From contig CAVXNP010000001.1 in assembly GCA_963763305.1 (NCBI GenBank), forward strand, positions 1,860,001 through 1,924,000: DNA of 64,000 nucleotides, written 5' to 3'. How positions within the stretch are numbered: position 1 is the first letter of the stretch; each line of letters starts with the position of its first letter. The DNA comes from CAVXNP01 sp963763305 (GTDB lineage: Bacteria > Pseudomonadota > Gammaproteobacteria > Xanthomonadales > Rhodanobacteraceae). The position numbers were made by a program, and so were the translations under genes. Positions 26,394 through 36,161 of this stretch are shown here, piece by piece. Under the pieces are notes generated by a model. It was not told where the DNA came from. It did no database searches and saw only the letters and a program-made list of their open reading frames with translations.

Positions 26394-27892
26394 AGCGAAG
26401 CCAGCCGAGCCAGATCTTCGCGTTCCGGCCATTCACCTCGGTGGTGGCCGCGATGCTGCTTCTGGTCGCTGGCGTGCTCGCCGCCGCCTACCAGCATCAT
26501 GCCGGACAGGCGGAACATCGCAGCCAGCTCACCGTGCAGGCAAAGATCCTGGCCGCCAGCGTGACCGCGGCGATCGCCTTCGACGACCGGGCGGCAGCGC
26601 GCGAGTATGTCGACGCATTGATGCTTGACCCGCGCCTGGACGCGGTGGCGGTCTACAACGAGGCGCATCGCAAGGTGGCCGGCTTCCAGCGGCCCGGCAG
26701 CGATCCGATAGCCGATCTTCTGCGCCGTGGAGGCCCGTTGCCGGACGACCCGCTGCTGGTGGAAGTGCCGGCGCGGCAGGGCGGTACCGCGATCGGCAGG
26801 GTCTACCTGCGCGCCACGGAGCCCCCGGTCAGCGTGCAGCTGGCACGCTACAGCGGCGTGGGGCTGTTGACGCTGATGGCGGTATTGACGCTTTCGGCGC
26901 TGGGCGTGGCCCAACGCACGCTGACCCGTGCGAACGTTGCGTTGCACCAGCGAGCGTTGCAGCTGGCGGAGGCCAACGAACGCCTCAGTGCCGAGATGGA
27001 GCAACGCAGCCGTACCGAGGAGGCGCTTCGGCAGAGCCAGAAGATGGAAGCGATCGGGCAGCTGTCCGGCGGTGTCGCGCACGACTTCAACAACCTGCTG
27101 ATGATCATCCGCGGCAGCCTGCATCGTTTGCAGACGCGGCTGCAGCGGGACGACCAGGTAGTGGAGCGGATCGGCCACTTCGTTCGCCGGTGCATCGGCG
27201 ACGATGCCGGCCCGGCCAGCTCGGTGCCGCCGCTGTCATCCGAAGACCTCGCGTGGTTGGACGATCGCCCGACGCGGTATGCGAAGGTCGCTCACTACCT
27301 GGACATGGCCCAGGACGGTATCGAGCGCGCCGCGAGCCTCACTCAACGGTTGCTGAGTTTTGCGCGGCGCCAGCCGCTATCGCCAAAGCGGCTGAATCTG
27401 GATGATCTGGTCCGCGGCATCCAGCCGTTGCTGCAGCACTCGGCCGGTGCCAATGCCAGGAGCGAGTATCGGCTGGACTCCCGCTGGGAGGTGCTGTGCG
27501 ACGCCAACCAGATGGAGAACGCGATCCTGAACCTGGTCATCAACGGTTGCGACGCCATGCCCGAGGGCGGACAGATCACCGTAGCCACCGCCGATGTGCG
27601 CGTCGACGCCGAGCATCCGCTCGATGATCTTCCGCCAGGCGACTACGTGCACCTGTCGGTGCAGGACACCGGCACCGGCATGAGCGACGAAGTAAGGCGC
27701 AAGGCGTTCGACCCGTTCTTCACCACCAAGCCGGTAGGCAAGGGCACCGGCCTGGGGTTGAGCACCATCCTGGGCTATGTTCTCCAATCCCATGGCGTTG
27801 CCACTATCCAGAGCGAACTGGGTCGCGGCACCACCGTCCACATCTTCCTGCCGCGCGACGGCAGTGTCGACACGCCCAGCGAGGAGGCCTGA
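26390..27892 (+). CDS. CHASE8-domain sensor histidine kinase
   Basis: This 500-residue membrane kinase has transmembrane helices at about residues 17-33 and 155-175 that flank a periplasmic CHASE8-like sensor (QAKILAASVTAAIAFDD ... LDAVAVYNEAHRKVAGF). A coiled coil (about 180-220) leads to the H-box GGVAHDFNNLL (phospho-acceptor His about 231). The DHp hairpin is about 50 residues longer than usual. The ATPase domain has N-box NLVINGCDAM, G1 DTGTGMS, the FFTTK F-box and G2 GTGLGLST. CHASE8 is the sensor of YfiN-type cyclases, which YfiR proteins inhibit. Here the output is a kinase, and a YfiR-like gene overlaps its start. The partner receiver overlaps its stop. Confidence 0.92.
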   Translation: MKRSQPSQIFAFRPFTSVVAAMLLLVAGVLAAAYQHHAGQAEHRSQLTVQAKILAASVTAAIAFDDRAAAREYVDALMLDPRLDAVAVYNEAHRKVAGFQRPGSDPIADLLRRGGPLPDDPLLVEVPARQGGTAIGRVYLRATEPPVSVQLARYSGVGLLTLMAVLTLSALGVAQRTLTRANVALHQRALQLAEANERLSAEMEQRSRTEEALRQSQKMEAIGQLSGGVAHDFNNLLMIIRGSLHRLQTRLQRDDQVVERIGHFVRRCIGDDAGPASSVPPLSSEDLAWLDDRPTRYAKVAHYLDMAQDGIERAASLTQRLLSFARRQPLSPKRLNLDDLVRGIQPLLQHSAGANARSEYRLDSRWEVLCDANQMENAILNLVINGCDAMPEGGQITVATADVRVDAEHPLDDLPPGDYVHLSVQDTGTGMSDEVRRKAFDPFFTTKPVGKGTGLGLSTILGYVLQSHGVATIQSELGRGTTVHIFLPRDGSVDTPSEEA

Positions 27893-28272
27893 TGCCCGGC
27901 GCCGATCCATCCGCCACCCGTGTCCTGCTGGTCGAGGACGAGGCGTTCCTGCGCGAACTGGTCAGGGAGAACCTGGTGGACGCGGGCTACAGCGTGCTGG
28001 AGGCCTGCGACGGCAACAGCGGGCTGAAGGTACTGCAGTCCGATGCACCCATAGACGTGTTGCTGAGCGATATCAAGCTGCCGGACATCGATGGCTACCA
28101 GGTGGCCGAAGCCGGTCGAGCAATGCGCCAGGGGCTCAAGGTGGTGCTGATGACCGGCTACGCGCCCTCGCCGTTGCCAGCGACCCTGCAATCGGTGGTG
28201 TACCGGGTGCTGCAGAAGCCGTTTTCGCTGGAGGTGCTCACCGAGACGGTGGAGGCCGCTCTGCACAGCTGA
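27892..28272 (+). CDS. Single-domain response regulator (receiver only)
   Basis: This 126-residue protein is a CheY-type receiver with no output domain. The phosphorylation site residues are present: acidic cluster LVEDE (residues 13-17), Asp about 60 in LLSDIKLPD, Thr about 88 in LMTGYA and Lys about 109 in LQKPF. The ATG overlaps the kinase stop (TGATG), so it is almost certainly the kinase's phospho-acceptor. With no effector domain it must act by protein contact or as a phosphate sink or relay. It ends 126 bases from the convergent dbpA 3' end. Confidence 0.92.
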   Translation: MPGADPSATRVLLVEDEAFLRELVRENLVDAGYSVLEACDGNSGLKVLQSDAPIDVLLSDIKLPDIDGYQVAEAGRAMRQGLKVVLMTGYAPSPLPATLQSVVYRVLQKPFSLEVLTETVEAALHS

Positions 28273-28398
28273 GCGGCCTGGCCGCGCACGACCTTTACCC
28301 GGCTCGCTCGATCGCTTCGTTGCTGGCCATCAGCCGCCGGAGCCCGCACAGGTCGCAGCGCGAAAAGGTCCCTGCCGCGCGGCCACGGTCGCTTGGGC

Positions 28399-29778
28399 TC
28401 AGCCCAGCGGCCGTACCCGGAAGTTGCGCCCCTTGATCCTGCCCGCACGCAGCCGCTCGAGCGCCTTGCTGGCCAGAGCGCGGCTGATCGCCACGTAGGC
28501 GCGGGTGGCGAACACGTCGATCTTGCCGATGTCCTTCGCGTCCAGGCCGGCCTCGCCGGTGAGTGCTCCGAGGATGTCGCCCGGGCGCAGTTTGTCCTGA
28601 CGGCCGGCATCGATCACCAGTGTCTTCATCGGCGCCAGGTGCAGCGTCTTGCCGCGCGGCGGCGCCAGTTTCAGCGGACGCCAGGACAGCGGGCCGCCCA
28701 TGGCATCCTCGATGTTGCCCGCCTTGGGGCGCTCGCGCGCGGTGCACAGGGTGATCGCCACCCCCGACTCGCCGGCGCGGCCGGTGCGGCCGATCCGGTG
28801 GGTGTGGGTATCCGGATCGTGCGCAATGTCGTAGCTGACCACCAGCGGCAGCGCGGCGATGTCCAAACCGCGCGCGGCCACGTCGGTGGCCACCAGCACC
28901 GCGCAGCTGTGGTTGGCGAAGCGCACCAGCACTTCGTCGCGGTCGCGCTGCTCCATGTCGCCGTGCAGGGCGAGCGCGGAAAAACCGCGCCGGTCCAGCT
29001 CCTGCGCCAGCGCGTCGACGTCCTTGCGCATGTTGCAGAACACCAGAGCGCGCTCGGCCTGCTCGCCAGCCAGCAGCTGCGCCAGCGCGTCGGTCTTGTG
29101 CGCCGGCTCGACCTCGATGAAGCGTTGCTCGATCGCCGGTGCGCTGGACGGTCCGGTGGCCACGGTCACTTCCACCGGATCGTGCTGCAGGCGCTGGCTG
29201 ACCGCGCGGATGGCGTCCGGCCAGGTGGCCGAGAACAGCAGCGTCTGATGGTGCCTGGCGATGCGCCCGACGATGTCGTCGATCGCCTCGGCAAAGCCCA
29301 TGTCCAGCATGCGGTCGGCCTCGTCCAGCACCAGCACCCGGATGCCGCCGCCATGCAGGCTGCCGCGCTTGAGGTGTTCCTGCACCCGGCCGGGGGTGCC
29401 GACCACGATGTGCGGATCGTGCGTGAGCGAAGCCAGCTGCGGTCCCAGCGGCATGCCGCCACACAGGGTCAGCAGTTTCACGTTGGGAATGTTGGCGGCC
29501 AGCTTGCGGATCGCCTTGCTGACCTGGTCGGCCAGTTCGCGGGTGGGACACAGCACCAGCGCCTGCAGCCGGATCGTGTCCGGATCCAGCGATTGCAGCA
29601 GCCCCAGGCCGAAGGCGGCGGTCTTGCCGCTGCCGGTCTGTGCCTGCGCGATCACGTCGCGCCCGGCCAGCAGTGGCGGCAGGCTTTGGGCCTGCACCGG
29701 GGTCATCTCGGTGTAGCCAAGGGCATCCACACTGGCGAGCAGGGCGGGCTTGAGCGGAAGCGTGTCGAAAGCGGTCAT
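28399..29778 (-). CDS. dbpA: ATP-dependent RNA helicase DbpA
   Basis: DbpA is a DEAD-box helicase that acts on 23S rRNA (hairpin 92) during large-subunit assembly. The 459-residue product shows the Q motif, Walker A AQTGSGKTAAFG, LDEADRMLD, SATWP, and motif VI HRIGRTGRAG. The C-terminal domain (LRPGDILGALTGEAGLDAKDIGKI then FATRAYVAISRALASKALERL) is the DbpA RNA-recognition fold, which separates it from RhlE and other DEAD proteins. The start at 29778 (MTAFDTLPLKPALL) is the family's usual N-terminus; the frame upstream is unconserved. Confidence 0.94.
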   Translation of the reverse strand: MTAFDTLPLKPALLASVDALGYTEMTPVQAQSLPPLLAGRDVIAQAQTGSGKTAAFGLGLLQSLDPDTIRLQALVLCPTRELADQVSKAIRKLAANIPNVKLLTLCGGMPLGPQLASLTHDPHIVVGTPGRVQEHLKRGSLHGGGIRVLVLDEADRMLDMGFAEAIDDIVGRIARHHQTLLFSATWPDAIRAVSQRLQHDPVEVTVATGPSSAPAIEQRFIEVEPAHKTDALAQLLAGEQAERALVFCNMRKDVDALAQELDRRGFSALALHGDMEQRDRDEVLVRFANHSCAVLVATDVAARGLDIAALPLVVSYDIAHDPDTHTHRIGRTGRAGESGVAITLCTARERPKAGNIEDAMGGPLSWRPLKLAPPRGKTLHLAPMKTLVIDAGRQDKLRPGDILGALTGEAGLDAKDIGKIDVFATRAYVAISRALASKALERLRAGRIKGRNFRVRPLG

Positions 29779-29914
29779 GCGCCATGATCGCATCTCCGCG
29801 CTGCGGCGGCTTGCCGCGATGATGGAAAATCGGCGCGGGTGAGCCGGCGCGGCCGCTCGTGGCAGGCACTTTCGGGGCTGAGCACTGGCCTGCCGAGCGG
29901 GCGCGAGCGGCACG

Positions 29915-31897
29915 CTAGCCGCCGGCTGAAGCGCTCCTGCCCGCGCGGTGGGCGGGATGCAGGACGCGCCGTTTGCGCTTCGGTGGCGGTGTCCCCATGG
30001 CGGTGGCGATCGCCTGTTGCAGCTCGGCCTGGGCGAAGGGCTTGGTCAGTCGCACCAGGGCCCGCGCGTGGGTGTCGGGCAGTTCCGCATAGCCGGAGGC
30101 AAGGATCACCGGCAGGTCCGGCTGCGTCTCGCGGACGCGCAAGGCCAGTTCGGCTCCGGTCATGCCGGGCATGGCGTGGTCGGTCACCATCAGATCCACC
30201 CGCTGTCCCCGGGCCAGGTGTGCAAGCGCGTCGTTGCCGGAGCTGGCGCCACTGGCGTGGTGTCCCAACTCCTGCAGCAGCGCAATGGTGCCCTGCAGTA
30301 CCAGTGCGTCGTCGTCGACCACCAGTACCTCCAGCGGCGTGACGACGTCTGCGGGCTGGATGCCCGGAGTTGCCTCGGGCACCGGTCGGATCTCCGGGTA
30401 GCGGGTCGCCGGCAGCCACATCCGCACCGTGGTGCCCGCCCCGGGCCGGCTCTCCAGCAACAGGCGGCCGCCGGATTGCTCGGCCAGCCCCTGTGCCATG
30501 GACAACCCCAGCCCGGAGCCCTTGCCCGTGCCCTTGGTGGAGAAGAACGGCTCAGTCGCCCGCTGCACGGTGACCTCATCCATGCCCTCGCCTTCATCGC
30601 GCACCCACAGGCAGACGTAGTCGCCCGACGGCAGTCCACTGGCATGTCCGTCTTCCACCGGCTCGGCACCGGCGCCGATCTCCAGGGTGCCGCCGGCGTC
30701 ATGCATCGCATCGCGCCCGTTCGCCGCCAGGTTCAGCAGGGCCACTTCCAGCTGGCTGCTGTCCACCAGGACCGGCGGCAGTGGCAGCATGAACCGGGTC
30801 CGCACCTCCACCCCCGGGCCGATCGTGCGCTGCAGCGTCTGCATCATGTGGTTGACCAGTGCCGGCAGGTCGGTCGGCTCCAGGCGCAAGGTCTGGCGGC
30901 GGGCAAACGAAAGCAGGCGCTGGGTCAGCCCCGCGCCGCGCTCGACGCCGGCCAAGGCATTGCCCAGCAGCGCCTGCGCCCGCGGCTCGTCCGGCAGCCA
31001 CTTGCGCATCAGTTCCAGGCTGCTCATCACCGCCATCAGAAGGTTGTTGAAGTCGTGCGCAACGCCGCCGGTGAGCTGGCCGATCGCCTCGGACTTCTGC
31101 GACTGGAAAAGCGCCTCGCGGGCCACGGCCATGGCGCGCTCGGCCTGTTTCTTGTCGGTGACGTCGCGGGTGATCTTGGCGAAGCCGACAGGACGGCCCT
31201 GGTGGTCGTCGATGCGGTCGATCACCACGTGGGCGAGGAAGCGATTGCCGTCCTTGCGAACCCGCCAGCCCTCGCCTTCGAAGCGGCCTTCGCGGCGCGC
31301 GATCGCCAGGTTCGCCGTGGGCCGGTGCTGCTCGACATCCTCGGGCGTGTAGAAAGTGGAAAAGTGGCGGCCCAGGACTTCCTGTTCGCGGTAGCCCTTG
31401 ATCCGCTCGGCGCCGGCGTTCCAGCTGGCCACGTGGCCTTCCAGGTCCAGCATGTAGATGGCGTAGTCGGCCACCCCCTGCACCAGCAGGCGGAACTGCT
31501 CCTGGCTGTGCCGCAGCTTTTCCTCGGCGTGGCGGCGCTCGGTCAGGTCGCGGGTGATCTTGGCAAAGCCAATCAGCACGCCATCGTCGGACCGGATCGG
31601 GTCGACCACCACGTTGGCCCAGAAACAGGTGCCATCCTTGCGCACACGCCAGCCTTCGCCCTCGAAGCGGCCCTCACGCTCCGCGGTGGCCAGTGCACGC
31701 GCCGGCAGGCCGCTGGCGCGGTCCTCGCGGGTGTAGAAGCAGCTGAAATGGCGGCCGATGATCTCGTCCGCGCGATAGCCCTTGAACCGTTCGGCGCCGG
31801 TGTTCCAGCTGGATATCTCGCCCGACGGGGAGAGCATGTAGATGGCGTAGTCGGTGATCGCGTTGACCAGCTGCCGGTATTTGCTTTCGTCGTTCAT
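29915..31897 (-). CDS. Cytoplasmic hybrid histidine kinase with two PAS domains
   Basis: This soluble 660-residue hybrid kinase has no transmembrane segment. Two closely similar PAS/PAC modules come first (DYAIYMLSPSGEISSWNTGAE and DYAIYMLDLEGHVASWNAGAE, each followed by GEGWRVRKDG), so the pair arose by duplication. Then come a HisKA H-box (GGVAHDFNNLL), an HATPase domain (G2 GKGSGLGLSMAQG) and a C-terminal receiver (VLVVDDDALV, phospho-Asp in LMVTDHAMPG, Lys in LTKPF). The tail is basic (PPPKRKRRV). The PAS type resembles FixL-like oxygen/redox sensors, but no heme-binding residue can be claimed. The start at 31897 (MNDESKYRQLV) begins directly at PAS 1. Confidence 0.9.
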   Translation of the reverse strand: MNDESKYRQLVNAITDYAIYMLSPSGEISSWNTGAERFKGYRADEIIGRHFSCFYTREDRASGLPARALATAEREGRFEGEGWRVRKDGTCFWANVVVDPIRSDDGVLIGFAKITRDLTERRHAEEKLRHSQEQFRLLVQGVADYAIYMLDLEGHVASWNAGAERIKGYREQEVLGRHFSTFYTPEDVEQHRPTANLAIARREGRFEGEGWRVRKDGNRFLAHVVIDRIDDHQGRPVGFAKITRDVTDKKQAERAMAVAREALFQSQKSEAIGQLTGGVAHDFNNLLMAVMSSLELMRKWLPDEPRAQALLGNALAGVERGAGLTQRLLSFARRQTLRLEPTDLPALVNHMMQTLQRTIGPGVEVRTRFMLPLPPVLVDSSQLEVALLNLAANGRDAMHDAGGTLEIGAGAEPVEDGHASGLPSGDYVCLWVRDEGEGMDEVTVQRATEPFFSTKGTGKGSGLGLSMAQGLAEQSGGRLLLESRPGAGTTVRMWLPATRYPEIRPVPEATPGIQPADVVTPLEVLVVDDDALVLQGTIALLQELGHHASGASSGNDALAHLARGQRVDLMVTDHAMPGMTGAELALRVRETQPDLPVILASGYAELPDTHARALVRLTKPFAQAELQQAIATAMGTPPPKRKRRVLHPAHRAGRSASAGG

Positions 31898-32202
31898 GAG
31901 TTCCGTGATCGATGCCTCAGTGACCGCCAGGGCGCGAAGGCCACATGGGATCGCCCATTCCGGTCCAGGCCACTCTCTTTCCCGAACATGTGTGGCATCC
32001 CACGCCTGAGCGCGGCGTGCTGTCCAGCCCGGGGTCGCGGCAAGGCAGCACCCCACCTTACGCGGCAGACCGTGTCCGGGTCGACCCCTCGATCCCGATC
32101 ATCTTCGAATCTGCCGCCTCCACGTGAACGTTGCAAGCGGTTGCATCACGTTTTGGGAGGCTCGCGCTCGCGGCATCGAGGTGCGGCGCTGCCGGTTGCT
32201 TT
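31898..32202. other. Upstream region of the hybrid kinase gene
   Basis: These 305 bases lie between the 3' end of rluF and the start of the hybrid kinase gene. They should contain the kinase promoter on the minus strand. I see no gene, strong hairpin or clear promoter pair in them. Confidence 0.4.
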
Positions 32203-32922
32203 TCACCACTGCGTGCGGCCGGGCAGCAGGCCCTTGAGCTCGGCGTCGGTGAGGTTGCGCCACTGGCCGGGCTTGAGGTGACCGAGCTTGATATTGACCA
32301 CGCGGATACGGCGCAGTTGCGTGACGCGGTAGCCGAAGGCGGCGGCCATCAGCCGGATCTGCCGGTTCAGGCCCTGGGTCAGCACGATGCCGAAACCGAA
32401 TCTCGCGATCTTGCGCACGCGGCAGGGCAGCGTGGTCTGGCGGTGAATGCGCACGCCCTTGGCCATGCCGGCCAGGAAGGCATCGGTGACCGGCTTGTTC
32501 ACACCGACCAGATACTCCTTCTCGTGGTGGTTCTCCGCACGCAGGATCTCGTTGACGATGTCGCCGTTGCTGGTCAGCAGGATCAGCCCTTCGGAGTCCT
32601 TGTCCAGCCGACCGATCGGGAAGATCCGCTGCGGGTGGTCGACAAAGTCGACGATGTTGCCGTCGACGGTCGAATCGGTGGTGCAGGTGATCCCGACCGG
32701 TTTGTTCAGCGCGATGTAGACGGCCTTCTTGGCGGCCGGCGTGGTGGCCAGGATGCGTGCGCGGACGACCTCGCCATCCACACGCACCTCGTCGCCCTCG
32801 AGCGCCTTGGCGCCGGTGGTCACCACCTCGCCGTTGATGGTCACACGCCCGGCCAGCAACAGCTCGTCCGCTTCACGGCGCGAGCACAGGCCGGCTTCGC
32901 TGATGTATTTGTTGACGCGCAT
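32203..32922 (-). CDS. rluF: 23S rRNA pseudouridine synthase RluF
   Basis: This 239-residue RsuA-family pseudouridine synthase has an N-terminal S4 RNA-binding domain (MRVNKYISEAGLCSRREADELL). The catalytic motif is GRLDKDSEGLILLTSNGD, with the essential Asp, and the family stretch LTQGLNRQIRLMAAAFGYRVTQ follows. Within the family the sequence resembles RluF (23S rRNA position 2604 in E. coli) more than RluB or RsuA; that finer call rests on memory of the family. It is monocistronic as far as can be seen. Confidence 0.85.
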   Translation of the reverse strand: MRVNKYISEAGLCSRREADELLLAGRVTINGEVVTTGAKALEGDEVRVDGEVVRARILATTPAAKKAVYIALNKPVGITCTTDSTVDGNIVDFVDHPQRIFPIGRLDKDSEGLILLTSNGDIVNEILRAENHHEKEYLVGVNKPVTDAFLAGMAKGVRIHRQTTLPCRVRKIARFGFGIVLTQGLNRQIRLMAAAFGYRVTQLRRIRVVNIKLGHLKPGQWRNLTDAELKGLLPGRTQW

Positions 32923-33059
32923 GTCGGGGCCGGGAGAGGGAACGGGGAACGGGAACCTGCAGGATCGTGCGGCGAGGGCGGAGTCTCAGGGGTTCGGGCA
33001 GGGAGTGCGGCTTGCAAGCGCGACGAACCCCCTGGGCGCCGTTCCCAGGCCGGCGTCCA

Positions 33060-33832
33060 TCACGAGCGCAGCCCTACGCCACGCTTGAGCAGTTGCAGTG
33101 CCACGATCGACAGCGCCACCACGAACCCCAGCATCACCGCGAAGGCCATGCCGACGTTCACGTCGCTGATGCCCAGCACGCCGAAGCGGAACGCATTGAC
33201 CATGTACAGGATCGGGTTGACCCGCGAGATCGCCTGCCACGGCTCGGCCAGCATGTTGACCGAGTAGAACACGCCACCCAGGTAGGTCAGCGGGGTCAGC
33301 ACGAAGGTGGGCACCAGCGCGACGTCGTCGAACTTCTTGGCGAAGACCGCGTTGACGAAGCCGGCCAGGGCGAAGATGGTCGAGCCGAGCAGCACCGACA
33401 GGAAGGTAATCAGCGGGTGCACCACGTGCAGCGAGGTGAAGAACAGCGCGATCAGCAGAACCATCGCGCCGACCACCAGGCCACGCACCACCGAACCGAT
33501 CACGTAGCCGGTGAGGATTACCCAGTTGGGCATCGGCGAGACCAGCATCTCTTCCACCGCGCGGCTGAACTTGGCGCCGAAGAACGAGCTGGAAATGTTG
33601 GCGTAGCTGTTGTTGATGATGCTCATCATCACCAGCCCGGGCACGATGTACTGCATGTAGCTGAAGCCGCCCTCGATGGTGCCGATACGGCTGCCGATCA
33701 GCTTGCCGAAGATCACGAAATACAGCGTCATGGTGATCGCCGGCGGAATCAGCGTCTGCGTCCAGATGCGCACGATGCGCATGATCTCGCGCCGGGTGAT
33801 GGTGTACAGCGCAACCAGGTTGGCCGAACCGC

Positions 33833-33836
<4 letters not shown>
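33060..33836 (-). CDS. yadH: ABC-2 type transporter permease (YadH-like)
   Basis: This 258-residue permease has six hydrophobic segments and the ABC-2 pattern (LIPPAITMTLYFVIFG; MLVSPMPNWVILTGYVIGSV; PLTYLGGVFYSV; NPILYMVNAFRFGVLG). It pairs with the ATPase encoded just upstream; the ATPase stop and this ATG overlap by ATGA at 33833-33836. It resembles the E. coli YadGH exporter, whose substrate is unknown. Confidence 0.9.
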
Positions 33837-34784
<948 letters not shown>

Positions 34785-35000
34785 GGCGGTACCGTCGATT
34801 GAGTGGGCGGTTGGCAGGCCGCAACCGGCCGATGTGTGGCCGGCCAGCGGTGGGATCAAGCCCGGCACCCGCGCAAACACGGCAGGAGGCGCATCCTGCC
34901 GGACCGGCGCGGGAACCTTATGTCGGCCAAGACGTTTATTATACGGGGCCGACCCCTGCTGTCCGGTGCCCCGGGCGCAACATAGCGTTCACGGAGACTC

Positions 35001-35747
35001 ATGGCCGACCATTTCACCCTTCGCCTCGTCGACAGCCACATGCTCGCTCCCAGCGTGCGCCACCTGGTGTTCGAGCGGGTCGACGGACAGCCGCTGGCAT
35101 TCCTGCCGGGCCAGTTCCTGCAGGTCCATTTCCACTACGACGACGGCACCGCCACCAAGCGCAGCTACTCGGTCGCCACGGTGGGTGACGGCCACAGTCC
35201 GGTGCAGCGGATCGAGATTGCCGTGAGCTATGTCGAGGGCGGCGCGGCCACCGGCCTGCTGGGCAACCTGCAGCACGGCCAGACGGTCGAGGCCAGCGGC
35301 CCCTACGGGCGCTTCTGCCTGCAGCCGGGCGATACCCATCCGCGCTACCTGCTGCTGGCCACCGGCACCGGGGTGACGCCGTACCGGGCGATGCTGCCGC
35401 TGTTCGAGAAACTGCTGGCGACCGGCGACCGCGAGGTGGTGCTGCTGTACGGCGCCCGCTGCGAGGGCGAGCTGCTGTATGGCGAGGAGTTCGAGGCGTT
35501 CGCGCAGAGCCACCCGGGCTTCACCTTCCACGGCTGCCTCAGCCGCGAGCCGCGCAAGACGCCTCGCCCGCATGATCGCAGCGGCTACGTGCAGGCGGTG
35601 CTGAGCGAGATCCAGCCGCATGCGGACCGCGACATCGCCTACCTGTGCGGCAACCCGAACATGGTCGACAACGCGTTTGCGGCCCTGAAGGAAGCCGGCC
35701 TGCCGGTGTCGCAGATCCGCCGCGAGAAGTACGTTTCCTCGCGCTGA
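35001..35747 (+). CDS. fpr: Ferredoxin/flavodoxin-NADP reductase
   Basis: This 248-residue FAD enzyme exchanges electrons between NADPH and ferredoxin or flavodoxin. FAD-binding motifs KRSYSVAT and YVEGGAATGLL are followed by the NADP-binding TGTGVTPYRAML and the C-terminal YLCGNPNMVDNAF. The protein ends ...REKYVSSR, close to the usual FNR C-terminus. It matches the short bacterial Fpr subclass in length. The ATG at 35001 follows GGAGA at a normal distance. It is divergent from yadG; the roughly 215 bases between them contain an AT-rich TTTATTATACGG around 34935-34946 that could be part of its promoter. Confidence 0.93.
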   Translation: MADHFTLRLVDSHMLAPSVRHLVFERVDGQPLAFLPGQFLQVHFHYDDGTATKRSYSVATVGDGHSPVQRIEIAVSYVEGGAATGLLGNLQHGQTVEASGPYGRFCLQPGDTHPRYLLLATGTGVTPYRAMLPLFEKLLATGDREVVLLYGARCEGELLYGEEFEAFAQSHPGFTFHGCLSREPRKTPRPHDRSGYVQAVLSEIQPHADRDIAYLCGNPNMVDNAFAALKEAGLPVSQIRREKYVSSR

Positions 35748-36161
35748 TCGACGGCGCGTTTACGCTTCAAAAAGGGCTGGGAAAGTAGCTGCCAAGAGGC
35801 GTCGCACTTGCCGGTGCACACTTGTGGGCGACGCTTCTTAAGCGGAACCCCATCGCGCGCACAGGTGGCATCCGCCAAACGCCATCAGCAGTTTCCAGTC
35901 CAGAACGCCAATCGGCCGCCGCACACTGCTTGCCTTTATGCCTTCAAGGTTATGGCCGGCGCGACGATAACTATCTGGTCGGCTTAAGCGTGCTGCTCAC
36001 CACCCATCTGTTAGCCACCCGCGAACCGGGCACCGTCAAATACGTGACAGGCGTCACGATTTCAGGCGGAAGTCCGTCGCGTGTCATAAAGACCGTGGCG
36101 GTCGTGCCGAAAGCACCATCAAGGCCGGGAATTTCCCCGGGCGCTTCTGAGGGATGCGGGC
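35748..36161. other. Upstream region of the plus-strand pilin gene
   Basis: These 414 bases are less GC-rich than the flanking genes. They contain one notable signal, the CRP/Clp-like palindrome at 36043-36058 described separately. A long plus-strand open frame beginning at 35822 runs out of frame into the pilin gene and has no recognisable protein features, so it is not called. A decayed gene cannot be excluded. Confidence 0.45.
36043..36058. promoter_or_regulatory. Candidate CRP/Clp binding site upstream of the SCPU pilin gene
   Basis: The sequence CGTGACAGGCGTCACG is a perfect inverted repeat with six-base arms and contains GTGA-N6-TCAC, the core of the CRP/FNR-family consensus TGTGA-N6-TCACA. 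It ends about 104 bases before the pilin ATG at 36162, a plausible activator distance. In Xanthomonadales the CRP homologue Clp recognises this consensus. Binding here is inference. Confidence 0.45.

Noticed and set aside
35840..35930. GCGCACAGG...CCAAAC stretch recalling a GEMM cyclic-di-GMP riboswitch
   Set aside because: The spacing between the conserved elements is wrong, and the second conserved part (tetraloop receptor and GCAAAGCC-like block) is absent.
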